In this document: positions 20,745 to 34,089 of the stretch, piece by piece
How the letters are laid out: the number at the start of each line of letters is the position of its first letter
Position numbering within the stretch: the stretch's first letter is position 1
Source of the DNA: Coriaria nepalensis
Taxonomy: Eukaryota > Streptophyta > Magnoliopsida > Cucurbitales > Coriariaceae
NCBI GenBank assembly: GCA_027186245.1
Contig: CP114483.1
Location: forward strand, 16,450,220-16,514,219
Length of the DNA: 64,000 nt
Direction of reading: 5' to 3'
Position numbers and translations under genes: made by a program
The notes under the pieces: generated by a model
Seen by the model: the letters and a program-made list of their open reading frames with translations, nothing else
Databases searched by the model: none
What the model was told of the DNA's origin: nothing

Positions 20745-23688
20745 CTTCAGTAGATCAATTGCAAGTGATGCATGAAAGTCGTGTTTTAAATGCGAAAATA
20801 GAATTAGTTCTAAGTGCTTTCAAACAATTTAATGATCTAAAAAGACTGAATGATATGCTCTTTAAGGCTAAAATAATGCATTGTTGTATTCAATAGATTA
20901 ATTGCAGGTTATGTAAGAAAATCATTTTTGAAGGGCAAAATATAATTCGTTCGAATTCATTTATAATGATTTAATGACTAGAAGAGCCTCAATGACATGA
21001 TTTTAACGCAAAGTAAATGTATAGTTGCCTTCAATAGATCAACTGCAAGTTATGCACGAAAGTCATGTTTAAAAGGTGAATTTCGTCTTAAGTGATTTAG
21101 AATGATTTAATGAGTAAAAGAGATGCAATAATATGACTTTAACACTAAAAAAATGCATAGTTGCCTTCAGTAGATCAATTGCAAGTCATGCATGAAAGTC
21201 GTGTTTTAAATGCGAAAATAGAACTAGTTCGAAGTGCTTTCAAACAATTTAATGATCTAAAAAGACTGAATCATATGCTCTTTAAGGCTAAAATAATGCA
21301 TTGTTGTCTTCAATAGATTAATTGCAGGTGATGTAAGAAAATCATGTTTGAAGGGCAAAAATATAATTCGTTCGAATTCATTTATAATGATTTAATGACT
21401 AGAAGAGCCTCAATGACATGATTTTAACGCTAAGTAAATGTATAGTTGCCTTCAATAGATCAACTGCAAGTTATGCACGAAAGTCATGTTTAAAAGGTGA
21501 ATTTCGTTTGAAGTGATTTAGAATGATTTAATGGGTAAAAGAGATGCAATAATATGACTTTAACACACAAAAAATGCACAGTTTCTTTCAGTAGATCAAT
21601 TGCAAGTTATGCATGAAAGTCGTGTTTTAAATGCGAAAATAGAATTAGTTCGAAGTGCTTCCAAACAATTTAATGATCTAAAAAGACTGAGTGATACGCT
21701 CTTTAAGTCTAAAATAATGCATTGTTGTATTCAATAGATTAATTGCAGGTTATGTAAGAAAATCATTTTTGAAGGGCAAAATATAATTCGTTCGAATTCA
21801 TTTATAATGATTTAATGACTAGAAAAGCCTCAATGACATGATTTTAACGCTAAGTAAATGTATAGTTGCCTTCAGTAGATCAACTGCAAGTTATGCACGA
21901 AAGTCATGTTTAAAAGGTGAATTTCATCTAAAGTGATTTAGAATGATTTAATGAGTAAAAGAGATGCAATAATATGACTTTAACACTAAAAAAATGCATA
22001 GTTGCCTTCAGTAGATCAATTGCAAGTCATGCATGAAAGTCGTGTTTTAAATGCGAAAATAGAATTAGTTCGAAGTGCTTTCGAACAATTTAATGATCTG
22101 AAAAGACTGAATGATATGCTCTTTAAGGCTAAAATAATGCATTGTTGTATTCAATAGAGTAATTGCAGGTTATGTAAGAAAATCATTTTTGAAGGGCAAA
22201 AATATAATTCGTTCGAATTCATTTATAATGATTTAATGACTAGAAGAGCCTCAATATCATGATTTTAACGCTAAGTAAATGTATAGTTGCCTTCAGTAGA
22301 TCAACTGCAAGTTATGCACGAAAGTCATGTTTAAAAGGTGAATTTCGTCTGAAGTGATTTAGAATGATTTAATGGGTAAAAGAGATGCAATAATATGACT
22401 TTAACACTAAAAAAAAGCATAGTTTCCTTCAGTAGATCAATTGCAAGTTATGCATGAAAGTCATGTTTTAAATGCGAAAATAGAACTAGTTCGAAGTGCT
22501 TTCAAACAATTTAATGATCTAAAAAGACTGAATGATATGCTCTTTAAGGCTAAAATAATGCATTGTTGTCTTCAGTAGATTAATTGCAGGTGATGTAAGA
22601 AAATCATATTTGAAGGGCAAAAATATAATTCGTGCGAATTCATTTATAATGATTTAATGACTAGAAGAGCCTCAATGACATGATTTTAACGCTAAGTAAA
22701 TGTATAGTTGCCTTCAATAGATCAACTGCAAGTTCTGCACGAAAGTCATGTTTAAAAGGTGAATTTCGTCTGAAGTGATTTAGAATGATTTAATGGGTAA
22801 AAGAGATGCAATAATATGACTTTAACACTAAAAAAATGCGTAGTTTCCTTCAGTAGATCAATTGCAAGTTATGCATGAAAGTCGTGTTTTAAATGCGAAA
22901 ATAGAATTAGTTCGAAGTGCTTTCAAACAATTTAATTATCTAAAAAGACTGAATGATATGCTCTTTAAGGCTAAAATAATGCATTGTTGTATTCAGTAGA
23001 TTAATTGCAGGTTATGTAAGAAAATCATTTTTGAAGGGCAAAATATAATTCGTTGGAATTCATTTATAATGATTTAATGACTAGAAGAGCCTCAATGACA
23101 TGATTTTAACGCTAAGTAAATTTATAGTTGCCTTCAATAGATCAACTGCAAGTTATGCACGAAAGTCATGTTTAAAAGGTGAATTTCGTCTGAAGTGATT
23201 TAGAATGATTTAATGAGTAAAAGAGATGCAATAATATGACTTTAACACTAAAAAAATGCATAGTTGCCTTCAGTAGATCAATTGCAAGTCATGCATGAAA
23301 GTCGTGTTTTAAATGCAAAAATAGAATTAGTTCGGAGTGCTTTCAAACAATTTAATGATCTAAAAAGACTGAATGATATGCTCTTTAAGGCTAAAATAAT
23401 GCATTGTTGTATTCAATCGATTAATTGCAGGTTATGTAAGAAAATCATGTTTGAAGGGCAAAAATATAATTCGTTCGAATTCATTTAAAATGATTTAATA
23501 ACTAGAAGAGCCTCAATGACATGATTTTCACGCTAAGTAAATGTATAGTTGCCTTCAATAGATCAACTGCAAGTTATGCACGAAAGTCATGTTTAAAAGG
23601 TGAATTTCGTCTGAAGTGATTTAGAATGATTTAATGGGTAAAAGAGATGCAATAATTTGACTTTAACACTAAAAAAATGCATAGTTTC
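20745..23688 (-). repeat. Segmental duplication 3, copy 1 (2,944 bp, 7 HORs)
   Basis: It is followed immediately by its second copy at offset 2944. Shared rare variants in order include GTTCTAAGTGC (20808), CGCAAAGTAAATG (21007), CGTCTTAAGTG (21085), GAGTGATACGCTC (21690), TTCGTGCGAATTC (22629), GTTCTGCACG (22732), AAATTTATAG (23119) and TTTAAAATGATTTAATAAC (23485). About ten substitutions separate the copies. Confidence 0.92.
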
Positions 23689-26632
23689 CTTCAGTAGATC
23701 AATTGCAAGTGATGCATGAAAGTCGTGTTTTAAATGCGAAAATAGAATTAGTTCTAAGTGCTTTCAAACAATTTAATGATCTAAAAAGACTGAATGATAT
23801 ACTCTTTAAGGCTAAAATAATGCATTGTTGTATTCAATAGATTAATTGCAGGTTATGTAAGAAAATCATTTTTGAAGGGCAAAATATAATTCGTTCGAAT
23901 TCATTTATAATGATTTAATGACTAGAAGAGCCTCAATGACATGATTTTAACGCAAAGTAAATGTATAGTTGCCTTCAATAGATCAACTGCAAGTTATGTA
24001 CGAAAGTCATGTTTAAAAGGTGAATTTCGTCTTAAGTGATTTAGAATGATTTAATGAGTAAAAGAGATGCAATAATATGACTTTAACACTAAAAAAATGC
24101 ATAGTTGCCTTCAGTAGATCAATTGCAAGTCATGCATGAAAGTCGTGTTTTAAATGCGAAAATAGAACTAGTTCGAAGTGCTTTCAAACAATTTAATGAT
24201 CTAAAAAGACTGAATCATATGCTCTTTAAGGCTAAAATAATGCATTGTTGTCTTCAATAGATTAATTGCAGGTGATGTAAGAAAATCATGTTTGAAGGGC
24301 AAAAATATAATTCGTTCGAATTCATTTATAATGATTTAATGACTAGAAGAGCCTCAATGACATGATTTTAACGCTAAGTAAATGTATAGTTGCCTTCAAT
24401 AGATCAACTGCAAGTTATGCACGAAAGTCATGTTTAAAAGGTGAATTTCGTCTGAAGTGATTTAGAATGATTTAATGGGTAAAAGAGATGCAATAATATG
24501 ACTTTAACACTAAAAAAATGCACAGTTTCCTTCAGTAGATCAATTGCAAGTTATGCATGAAAGTCGTGTTTTAAATGCGAAAATAGAATTAGTTCGAAGT
24601 GCTTCCAAACAATTTAATGATCTAAAAAGACTGAGTGATACGCTCTTTAAGTCTAAAATAATGCATTGTTGTATTCAATAGATTAATTGCAGGTTATGTA
24701 AGAAAATCATTTTTGAAGGGCAAAATATAATTCGTTCGAATTCATTTATAATGATTTAATGACTAGAAAAGCCTCAATGACATGATTTTAACGCTAAGTA
24801 AATGTATAGTTGCCTTCAGTAGATCAACTGCAAGTTATGCACGAAAGTCATGTTTAAAAGGTGAATTTCATCTAAAGTGATTTAGAATGATTTAATGAGT
24901 AAAAGAGATGCAATAATATGACTTTAACACTAAAAAAATGCATAGTTGCCTTCAGTAGATCAATTGCAAGTCATGCATGAAAGTCGTGTTTTAAATGCGA
25001 AAATAGAATTAGTTCGAAGTGCTTTCGAACAATTTAATGATCTGAAAAGACTGAATGATATGCTCTTTAAGGCTAAAATAATGCATTGTTGTATTCAATA
25101 GAGTAATTGCAGGTTATGTAAGAAAATCATTTTTGAAGGGCAAAAATATAATTCGTTCGAATTCATTTATAATGATTTAATGACTAGAAGAGCCTCAATG
25201 ACATGATTTTAACGCTAAGTAAATGTATAGTTGCCTTCAGTAGATCAACTGCAAGTTATGCACGAAAGTCATGTTTAAAAAGTGAATTTCGTCTGAAGTG
25301 ATTTAGAATGATTTAATGGGTAAAAGAGATGCAATAATATGACTTTAACACTAAAAAAAAGCATAGTTTCCTTCAGTAGATCAATTGCAAGTTATGCATG
25401 AAAGTCATGTTTTAAATGCGAAAATAGAACTAGTTCGAAGTGCTTTCAAACAATTTAATGATCTAAAAAGACTGAATGATATGCTCTTTAAGGCTAAAAT
25501 AATGCATTGTTGTCTTCAGTAGATTAATTGCAGGTGATGTAAGAAAATCATATTTGAAGGGCAAAAATATAATTCGTGCGAATTCATTTATAATGATTTA
25601 ATGACTAGAAGAGCCTCAATGACATGATTTTAACGCTAAGTAAATGTATAGTTGCCTTCAATAGATCAACTGCAAGTTCTGCACGAAAGTCATGTTTAAA
25701 AGGTGAATTTCGTCTGAAGTGATTTAGAATGATTTAATGGGTAAAAGAGATGCAATAATATGACTTTAACACTAAAAAAATGCGTAGTTTCCTTCAGTAG
25801 ATCAATTGCAAGTTATGCATGAAAGTCGTGTTTTAAATGCGAAAATAGAATTAGTTCGAAGTGCTTTCAAACAATTTAATGATCTAAAAAGACTGAATGA
25901 TATGCTCTTTAAGGCTAAAATAATGCATTGTTGTATTCAGTAGATTAATTGCAGGTTATGTAAGAAAATCATTTTTGAAGGGCAAAATATAATTCGTTGG
26001 AATTCATTTATAATGATTTAATGACTAGAAGAGCCTCAATGACATGATTTTAACGCTAAGTAAATTTATAGTTGCCTTCAATAGATCAACTGCAAGTTAT
26101 GCACGAAAGTCATGTTTAAAAGGTGAATTTCGTCTGAAGTGATTTAGAATGATTTAATGAGTAAAAGAGATGCAATAATATGACTTTAACACTAAAAAAA
26201 TGCATAGTTGCCTTCAGTAGATCAATTGCAAGTCATGCATGAAAGTCGTGTTTTAAATGCAAAAATAGAATTAGTTCGGAGTGCTTTCAAACAATTTAAT
26301 GATCTAAAAAGACTGAATGATATGCTCTTTAAGGCTAAAATAATGCATTGTTGTATTCAATAGATTAATTGCAGGTTATGTAAGAAAATCATGATTGAAG
26401 GGCAAAAATATAATTCGTTCGAATTCATTTAAAATGATTTAATAACTAGAAGAGCCTCAATGACATGATTTTCACGCTAAGTAAATGTATAGTTGCCTTC
26501 AATAGATCAACTGCAAGTTATGCACGAAAGTCATGTTTAAAAGGTGAATTTCGTCTGAAGTGATTTAGAATTATTTAATGGGTAAAAGAGATGCAATAAT
26601 TTGACTTTAACACTAAAAAAATGCATAGTTTC
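23689..26632 (-). repeat. Segmental duplication 3, copy 2 (2,944 bp, 7 HORs)
   Basis: Head-to-tail second copy of 20745-23688. Private changes include ATGTACG near 23997, AAAAAGTGAA near 25277, CATGATTGAAG near 26390 and AATTATTTAATG near 26570. Its first unit carries the GTTCTAAGTGC plus GATATACTC haplotype that reappears as a patch at 36699-36957. Confidence 0.92.
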
Positions 26633-28300
26633 CTTCAGTAGATCAATTGCAAGTTATGCATGAAAGTCGTGTTTTAAATGCAAAAACAGAATTAGTTCGG
26701 AGTGCTTTCAAACAATTTAATGATCTAAAAAGACTGAATGATATGCTCTTTAAGGCTAAAATAATGCATTGTTGTATTCAATAGATTAATTGCAGGTGAT
26801 GTAAGAAAATCATTTTTGAAGGGCAAAATATAATTCGTTGGAATTCATTTATAATGATTTAATGACTAGAAGAGCCTCAATGACATGATTTTAACGCTAA
26901 GTAAATTTATAGTTGCCTTCAATAGATCAACTGCAAGTTATGCACGAAAGTCATGTTTAAAAGGTGAATTTCGTCTGAAGTGATTTAGAATGATTTAATG
27001 AGTAAAAGAGATGCAATAATATGACTTTAACACTAAAAAAATGCATAGTTGCCTTCAGTAGATCAATTGCAAGTCATGCATGAAAGTCGTGTTTTAAATG
27101 CAAAAATAGAATTAGTTCGGAGTGCTTTCAAACAATTTAATGATCTAAAAAGACTGAATGATATGCTCTTTAAGGCTAAAATAATGCATTGTTGTATTCA
27201 ATAGATTAATTGCAGGTTATGTAAGAAAATCATTTTTGAAGGGCAAAATATAATTCGTTGGAATTCATTTATAATGATTTAATGACTAGAAGAGCCTCAA
27301 TGACATGATTTTAACGCTAAGTAAATTTATAGTTGCCTTCAATAGATCAACTGCAAGTTATGCACGAAAGTCATGTTTAAAAGGTGAATTTCGTCTGAAG
27401 TGATTTAGAATGATTTAATGAGTAAAAGAGATGCAATAATATGACTTTAACACTAAAAAAATGCATAGTTGCCTTCAGTAGATCAATTGCAAGTCATGCA
27501 TGAAAGTCGTGTTTTAAATGCAAAAATAGAATTAGTTCGGAGTGCTTTCAAACAATTTAATGATCTAAAAAGACTGAATGATATGCTCTTTAAGGCTAAA
27601 ATAATGCATTGTTGTCTTCAGTAGATTAATTGCAGGTGATGTAAGAAAATCATATTTGAAGGGCAAAAATATAATTCGTTGGAATTCATTTATAATGATT
27701 TAATGACTAGAAGAGCCTCAATGACATGATTTTAACGCTAAGTAAATTTATAGTTGCCTTCAATAGATCAACTGCAAGTTATGCACGAAAGTCATGTTTA
27801 AAAGGTGAATTTCGTCTGAAGTGATTTAGAATGATTTAATGAGTAAAAGAGATGCAATAATATGACTTTAACACTAAAAAAATGCATAGTTGCCTTCAGT
27901 AGATCAATTGCAAGTCATGCATGAAAGTCGTGTTTTAAATGCAAAAATAGAATTAGTTCGGAGTGCTTTCAAACAATTTAATGATCTAAAAAGACTGAAT
28001 GATATGCTCTTTAAGGCTAAAATAATGCATTGTTGTCTTCAATAGATTAATTGCAGGTTATGTAAGAAAATCATTTTTGAAGGGCAAAATATAATTCGTT
28101 GGAATTCATTTATAATGATTTAATGACTAGAAGAGCCTCAATGACATGATTTTAACGCTAAGTAAATTTATAGTTGCCTTCAATAGATCAACTGCAAGTT
28201 ATGCACGAAAGTCATGTTTAAAAGGTGAATTTCGTCTGAAGTGATTTAGAATGATTTAATGAGTAAAAGAGATGCAATAATATGCCTTTAACACTAAAAA
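26633..28300 (-). repeat. Locally homogenised block of four type A units
   Basis: Consecutive units share AAATGCAAAAATAGAATTAG, GTTCGGAGTGC, TTCGTTGGAATTC and AAATTTATAGTTGCC, differing at only a few sites (for example CAAAAACAG in the first, and CATATTTGAAGGG with GTCTTCAG in the third). The haplotype matches units inside duplication 3 (near 23310 and 26255), so this looks like repeated local amplification from its end. Confidence 0.85.
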
Positions 28301-29879
28301 AATGCATAGTTGCCTTCAGTAGATCAATTGCAAGTTATGCATGAAAGTCGTGTTTTAAATGCGAAAATAGAACTAGTTCGAAGTGCTTTCAAACAATTTA
28401 ATGATCTGAAAAGACTGAATGATATGCTCTTTAAGGCTAAAATAATGCATTGTTGTATTCAATAGATTAATTGCAGGTGATGTAAGAAAATCATGTTTGA
28501 AGGGCAAAAATATAATTCGTTCGAATTCATTTATAATGATTTAATGACTAGAAGAGCCTCAATGACATGATTTTAACGCTAAGTAAATGTATAGTTGCCT
28601 TCAGTAGATCAACTGCAAGTTATGCACGAAAGTCATGTTTAAAAGGTGAATTTCGTCTGAAGTGATTTAGAATGATTTAATGGGTAAAAGAGATGCAATA
28701 ATATGACTTTAACACTAAAAAAATGCATAGTTTCCTTCAGTAGATCAATTGCAAGTTATGCATGAAACTCGTGTTTTAAATGCCTAAATAGAACTAGTTC
28801 GAAGTGCTTTCAAACAATTTAATGATCTAAAAAGACTGAATGATATGCTCTTTAAGGCTAAAATAATGCATTGTTGTCTTCAGTAGATTAATTGCAGGTG
28901 ATGTAAGAAAATCATATTTGAAGGGCAAAAATATAATTCGTGCGAATTCATTTATAATTATTTAATGACTAGAAGAGCCTCAATGACATGATTTTAAGGC
29001 TAAGTAAATGTATAGTTGCCTTCAGTAGATCAACTGCAAGTTATGCACGAAAGTCATGTTTAAAAGGTGAATTTCGTCTGAAGTGATTTAGAATGATTTA
29101 ATGGGGAAAAGAGATGCAATAATATGACTTTAACACAAAAAAAATGCATAGTTTCCTTCAATAGATCAATTGCAAGTTATGCATGAAAGTCGTGTTTTAA
29201 ATGCGAAAATAGAATTAGTTCGAAGTGCTTTCAAACAATTTAATGATCTAAAAAGACTGAATGATATGCTCTTTAAGGCTAAAATAATGCATTGTTGTAT
29301 TCAGTAGATTAACTGCAGGTTATGTAAGAAAATCATTTTTGAAGGGCAAAATATAATTCGTTGGAATTCATTTATAATTATTTAATGACTAGAAGAGCCC
29401 CAATGACATGATTTTAAGGCTAAGTAAATGTATAGTTGCCTTCAGTAGATCAACTGCAAGTTATGCACGAAAGTCATGTTTAAAAGGTGAATTTCGTCTG
29501 AAGTGATTGAGAATGATTTAATGGGTAAAAGAGATGCAATAATATGACTTTAACACTAAAAAAATGCATAGTTTCCTTCAGTAGATCAATTGCAAGTTAT
29601 GCATGAAAGTCGTGTTTTAAATGCGAAAATAGAATTAGTTCGAAGTGCTTTCAAACAATTTAATGATCTAAAAAGACTGAATGATATGCTCTTTAAGGCT
29701 AAAATAATGCATTGTTGTATTCAATAGATTAATTGCAGGTTATGTAAGAAAATCATTTTTGAAGGGCAAAATACAATTCGTTGGAATTCATTTATAATGA
29801 TTTAATGACTAGAAGAGCCTCAATGACATGATTTTAACGCTAAGTAAATGTATAGTTGCCTTCAATTGATCAACTGCAA
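28301..29879 (-). repeat. Type A units between duplications 3 and 4
   Basis: About 3.75 mixed-haplotype units. Features include AATGCCTAAATAG near 28781, TTCGTGCGAATTC with ATAATTATTT near 28938 and 29375, GATTGAGAATG near 29506, and TTCAATTGATC near 29863. No gene or foreign sequence is seen. Confidence 0.85.
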
Positions 29880-32800
29880 GTTATGCACGAAAGTCATGTT
29901 TAAAAGGTGAATTTCGTCTGAAGTGATTTAGAATGATTTAATGAGTAAAAGAGATGCAATAATATGACTTTAACACTAAAAAAATGCATAGTTGCCTTCA
30001 GTAGATCAATTGCAAGTCATGCATTAAAGTCGTGTTTTAAATGCGAAAATAGAACTAGTTCAAAGTGCTTTCAAACAATTTAATGATCTAAAAAGACTGA
30101 ATGATATGCACTTTAAGGCTAAAATAATGGATTGTTGTATTCAATAGATTAATTGCAGGTTATGTAAGAAAATTATTTTTGAAGGGCAAAAATAAAATTC
30201 GTTCGAATTCATTTATAATGATTTAATGACTAGAAGAGCCTCAATGACATGATTTTAACGCTAAGTAAATGTATAGTTGCCTTCAGTAGATCAACTGCAA
30301 GTTATGCACGAAAGTCATGTTTAAAAGCTGAATTTCGTCTGAAGTGATTTAGAATGATTTAATGGGTAAAAGAGATGCAATAATTTGACTTTAACACTAA
30401 AAAAATGCATAGTTTCCTTCAGTAGATCAATTGCAAGTTATGCATGAAAGTCATGTTTTAAATGCAAAAATAGAATTAGTTCGGAGTGCTTTCAAACAAT
30501 TTAATGATCTAAAAAGACTGAATGATATGCTCTTTAAGGCTAAAATAATGCATTGTTGTATTCAATAGATTAATTGCAGGTGATGTAAGAAAATCATATT
30601 TGAAGGGCAAAAATATAATTCGTGCGAATTCATTTATAATTATTTAATGACTAGAAGAGCCTCAATGACATGATTTTAACGCTAAGTAAATGTATAGTTG
30701 CCTTCAGTAGATCAACTGCAAGTTATGCACGAAAGTCATGTTTAAAAGGTGAATTTCGTCTGAAGTGATTTAGAATGATTTAATGAGTAAAAGAGATGCA
30801 ATAATATGACTTTAACACTAAAAAAATGCATAGTTGCCTTCAGTAGATCAATTGCAAGTCATGCATGAAAGTCGTGTTTTAAATGCGGAAATAGAACTAG
30901 TTCGAAGTGCTTTCAAACAATTTAATGATCTAAAAAGACTGAATGATATGCTCTTTAAGGCTAAAGTAATGCATTGTTGTCTTCAATAGATTAATTGCAG
31001 GTGATGTAAGAAAATCATGTTTGAAGGGCAAAAATATAATTCGTTCGAATTCATTTATAATGATTTAATGACTAGAAGAGCCTGAATGACATGATTTTAA
31101 CGCTTAGTAAATGTATAGTTGCCTTCAATAGATCAATTGCAAGTTATGCTCGAAAGTCATGTTTAAAAGGTGAATTTCGTCTGAAGTGATTTAGAATGAT
31201 TTAATGAGTAAAAGAGATGCAATAATATGACTTTAACACTAAAAAAATGCACAGTTGCCTTCAGTAGATCAATTGCAAGTCATGCATGAAAGTCGTGTTT
31301 TAAATGCGTAAATAGATCTAGTTCAGAGTGCTTTCAAACAATTTAATGATCTAAAAAGACTGAATGATATGCACTTTAAGGCTAAAATAATGCATTGTTG
31401 CATTCAATAGATTAATTGCAGGTTATGTAAGAAAATCATTTTTGAAGGGCAAAAATAAAATTCGTTCGAATTCATTTATAATGATTTAATGACTAGAAGA
31501 GCCTCAATGACATGATTTTAACGCTAAGTAAATGTATAGTTGCCTTCAGTAGATCAACTGCAAGTTATGCACGAAAGTCATGTTTAAAAGGTGAATTTCG
31601 TCTGAAGTGATTTAGAATGATTTAATGGGTAAAAGAGATGCAATAATATGACTTTAACACTAAAAAAATGCATAGTTTCCTTCAGTAGATCAATTGCAAG
31701 TTATGCATGAAAGTCGTGTTTTAAATGCGAATATAGAATTAGTTCGAAGTGCTTCCAAACAATTTAATGACCTAAAAAGACTGAATGATATGCTCTTTAA
31801 GGCTAAAGTAATGCATTGTTGTATTCAATAGATTAATTGCAGGTGATGTAAGAAAATAATGTTTGAAGGGCAAAAATATAATTCGTTCGAATTCATTTAT
31901 AATGATTTAATGACTAGAAGAGCCTCAATGACATGATTTTAACGCTTAGGAAATGTATAGTTGCCTTCAGTAGATCAACTGCAAGTTATGCTCGAAAGTC
32001 ATGTTTAAAAGGTGAATTTCGTCTGAAGTGATTTAGAATGATTTAATGAGTAAAACAGATGCAATAATATGACTTTAACACTAAAAAAATGCATAGTTGC
32101 CTTCAGTAGATCAATTGCAAGTAATGCATGAAAGTCGTGTTTTAAATGCGAAAATAGAACTAGTTCGAAGTGCTTTCAAACAATTTAATGATCTAAAAAG
32201 ACTGAATGATATGCTCTTTAAGGCTAAAGTAATGCATTGTTGTCTTCAATAGATTAATTGCAGGTGATGTAAGAAAATCATGTTTGAAGGGCAAAAATAT
32301 AATTCGTTCGAATTCATTTATAATGATTTAATGACTAGAAGAGCCTGAATTACATGATTTTAACGCTTAGTAAATGTATAGTTGCCTTCAATAGATCAAT
32401 TGCAAGTTATGCTCGAAAGTCATGTTTAAAAGGTGAATTTCGTCTGAAGTGATTTAGAATGATTTAATGAGTAAAAGAGATGCAATAATATGACTTTAAC
32501 ACTAAAAAAATGCACAGTTGCCTTCAGTAGATCAATTGCAAGTCATGCATGAAAGTCGTGTTTTCAATGCGTAAATAGATCTAGTTCGAAGTGCTTTCAA
32601 ACAATTTAATGATCTAAAAAGACTGAATGATATGCACTTTAAGGCTAAAATAATGCATTGTTGCATTCAATAGATTAATTGCAGGTTATGTAAGAAAATC
32701 ATTTTTGAAGGGCAAAAATAAAATTCGTTCGAATTCATTTATAATGATTTAATGACTAGAAGAGCCTCAATGACATGATTTTAACGCTAAGTAAATGTAT

Positions 32801-34089
32801 AGTTGCCTTCAGTAGATCAACTGCAAGTTATGCACGAAAGTCATGTTTAAAAGGTGAATTTCGTCTGAAGTGATTTAGAATGATTTAATGGGTAAAAGAG
32901 ATGCAATAATATGACTTTAACACTAAAAAAATGCATAGTTTCCTTCAGTAGATCAATTGCAAGTTATGCATGAAAGTCGTGTTTTAAATGCGAATATAGA
33001 ATTAGTTCGAAGTGCTTCCAAACAATTTAATGACCTAAAAAGACTGAATGATATGCTCTTTAAGGCTAAAGTAATGCATTGTTGTATTCAATAGATTAAT
33101 TGCAGGTGATGTAAGAAAATCATGTTTGAAGGGCAAAAATATAATTCGTTCGAATTCATTTATAATGATTTAATGACTAGAAGAGCCTCAATGACATGAT
33201 TTTAACGCTAAGGAAATGTATAGTTGCCTTCAGTAGATCAACTGCAAGTTATGCTCGAAAGTCATGTATAAAAGGTGAATTTCGTCTGAAGTGATTTAGA
33301 ATGATTTAATGAGTAAAAGAGATGCAATAATATGACTTTAACACTAAAAAAATGCATAGTTGCCTTCAGTAGATCAATTGCAAGTCATGCATGAAAGTTG
33401 TGTTTTAAATGCGTAAATAGATCTAGTTCGAAGTGCTTTCAAACAATTTAATAATCTAAAAAGACTGAATGATATGCTCTTTAAGGCTAAAATAATGCAT
33501 TGTTGCATTCAATAGATTAATTGCAGGTGATGTAAGAAAATCATGTTTGAAGGGCAAAAATATAATTCGTTCGAATTCATTTATAATGATTTAATGACTA
33601 GAAGAGCCTCAATGACATGATTTTAACGCTAACTAAATGTATAGTTGCCTTCACTAGATCAACTGCAAGTTATGCACGAAAGTCATGTTTAAAAGGTGAA
33701 TTTCGTCTGAAGTGATTTAGAATGATTTAATGGGTAAAAGAGATGCAATAATTTGACTTTAACACTAAAAAAATGCATAGTTTCCTTCAGTAGATCAATT
33801 GCAAGTTATGCATGAAAGTCGTGTTTTAAATGCAAAAATAGAATTAGTTCGGAGTGCTTTCAAACAATTTAATGATCTAAAAAGACTGAATGATATGCTC
33901 TTTAAGGCTAAAATAATGCATTGTTGTATTCAATAGATTAATTGCAGGTGATGTAAGAAAATCATATTTGAAGGGCAAAAATATAATTCGTGCGAATTCA
34001 TTTATAATTATTTAATGACTAGAAGAGCCTCAATGACATGATTTTAACGCTAAGTAAATGTATAGTTGCCTTCAGTAGATCAACTGCAA
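29880..34089 (-). repeat. Segmental duplication 4, copy 1 (4,210 bp, 10 HORs)
   Basis: It is followed head-to-tail by copy 2 at offset 4210. Shared rare variants are GCATTAAAGT (30021), AATGGATTG (30126), AAAAGCTGAATTTCG (30324), GCGGAAATAG (30885), CGCTTAGTAAATG (31102), GCGTAAATAGATC (31305), GCGAATATAG (31727), GAAAATAATG (31853) and CCTGAATTACATG (32344). The unit near 32490-32755 is the ancestral state of a stretch replaced in copy 2. Confidence 0.92.

Noticed and set aside
23264..23488. 74-codon open frame on the + strand
   Set aside because: It starts at TTG and is open only because TAG became TCG at about 23417. The duplicate copy 2944 bp downstream keeps the TAG.
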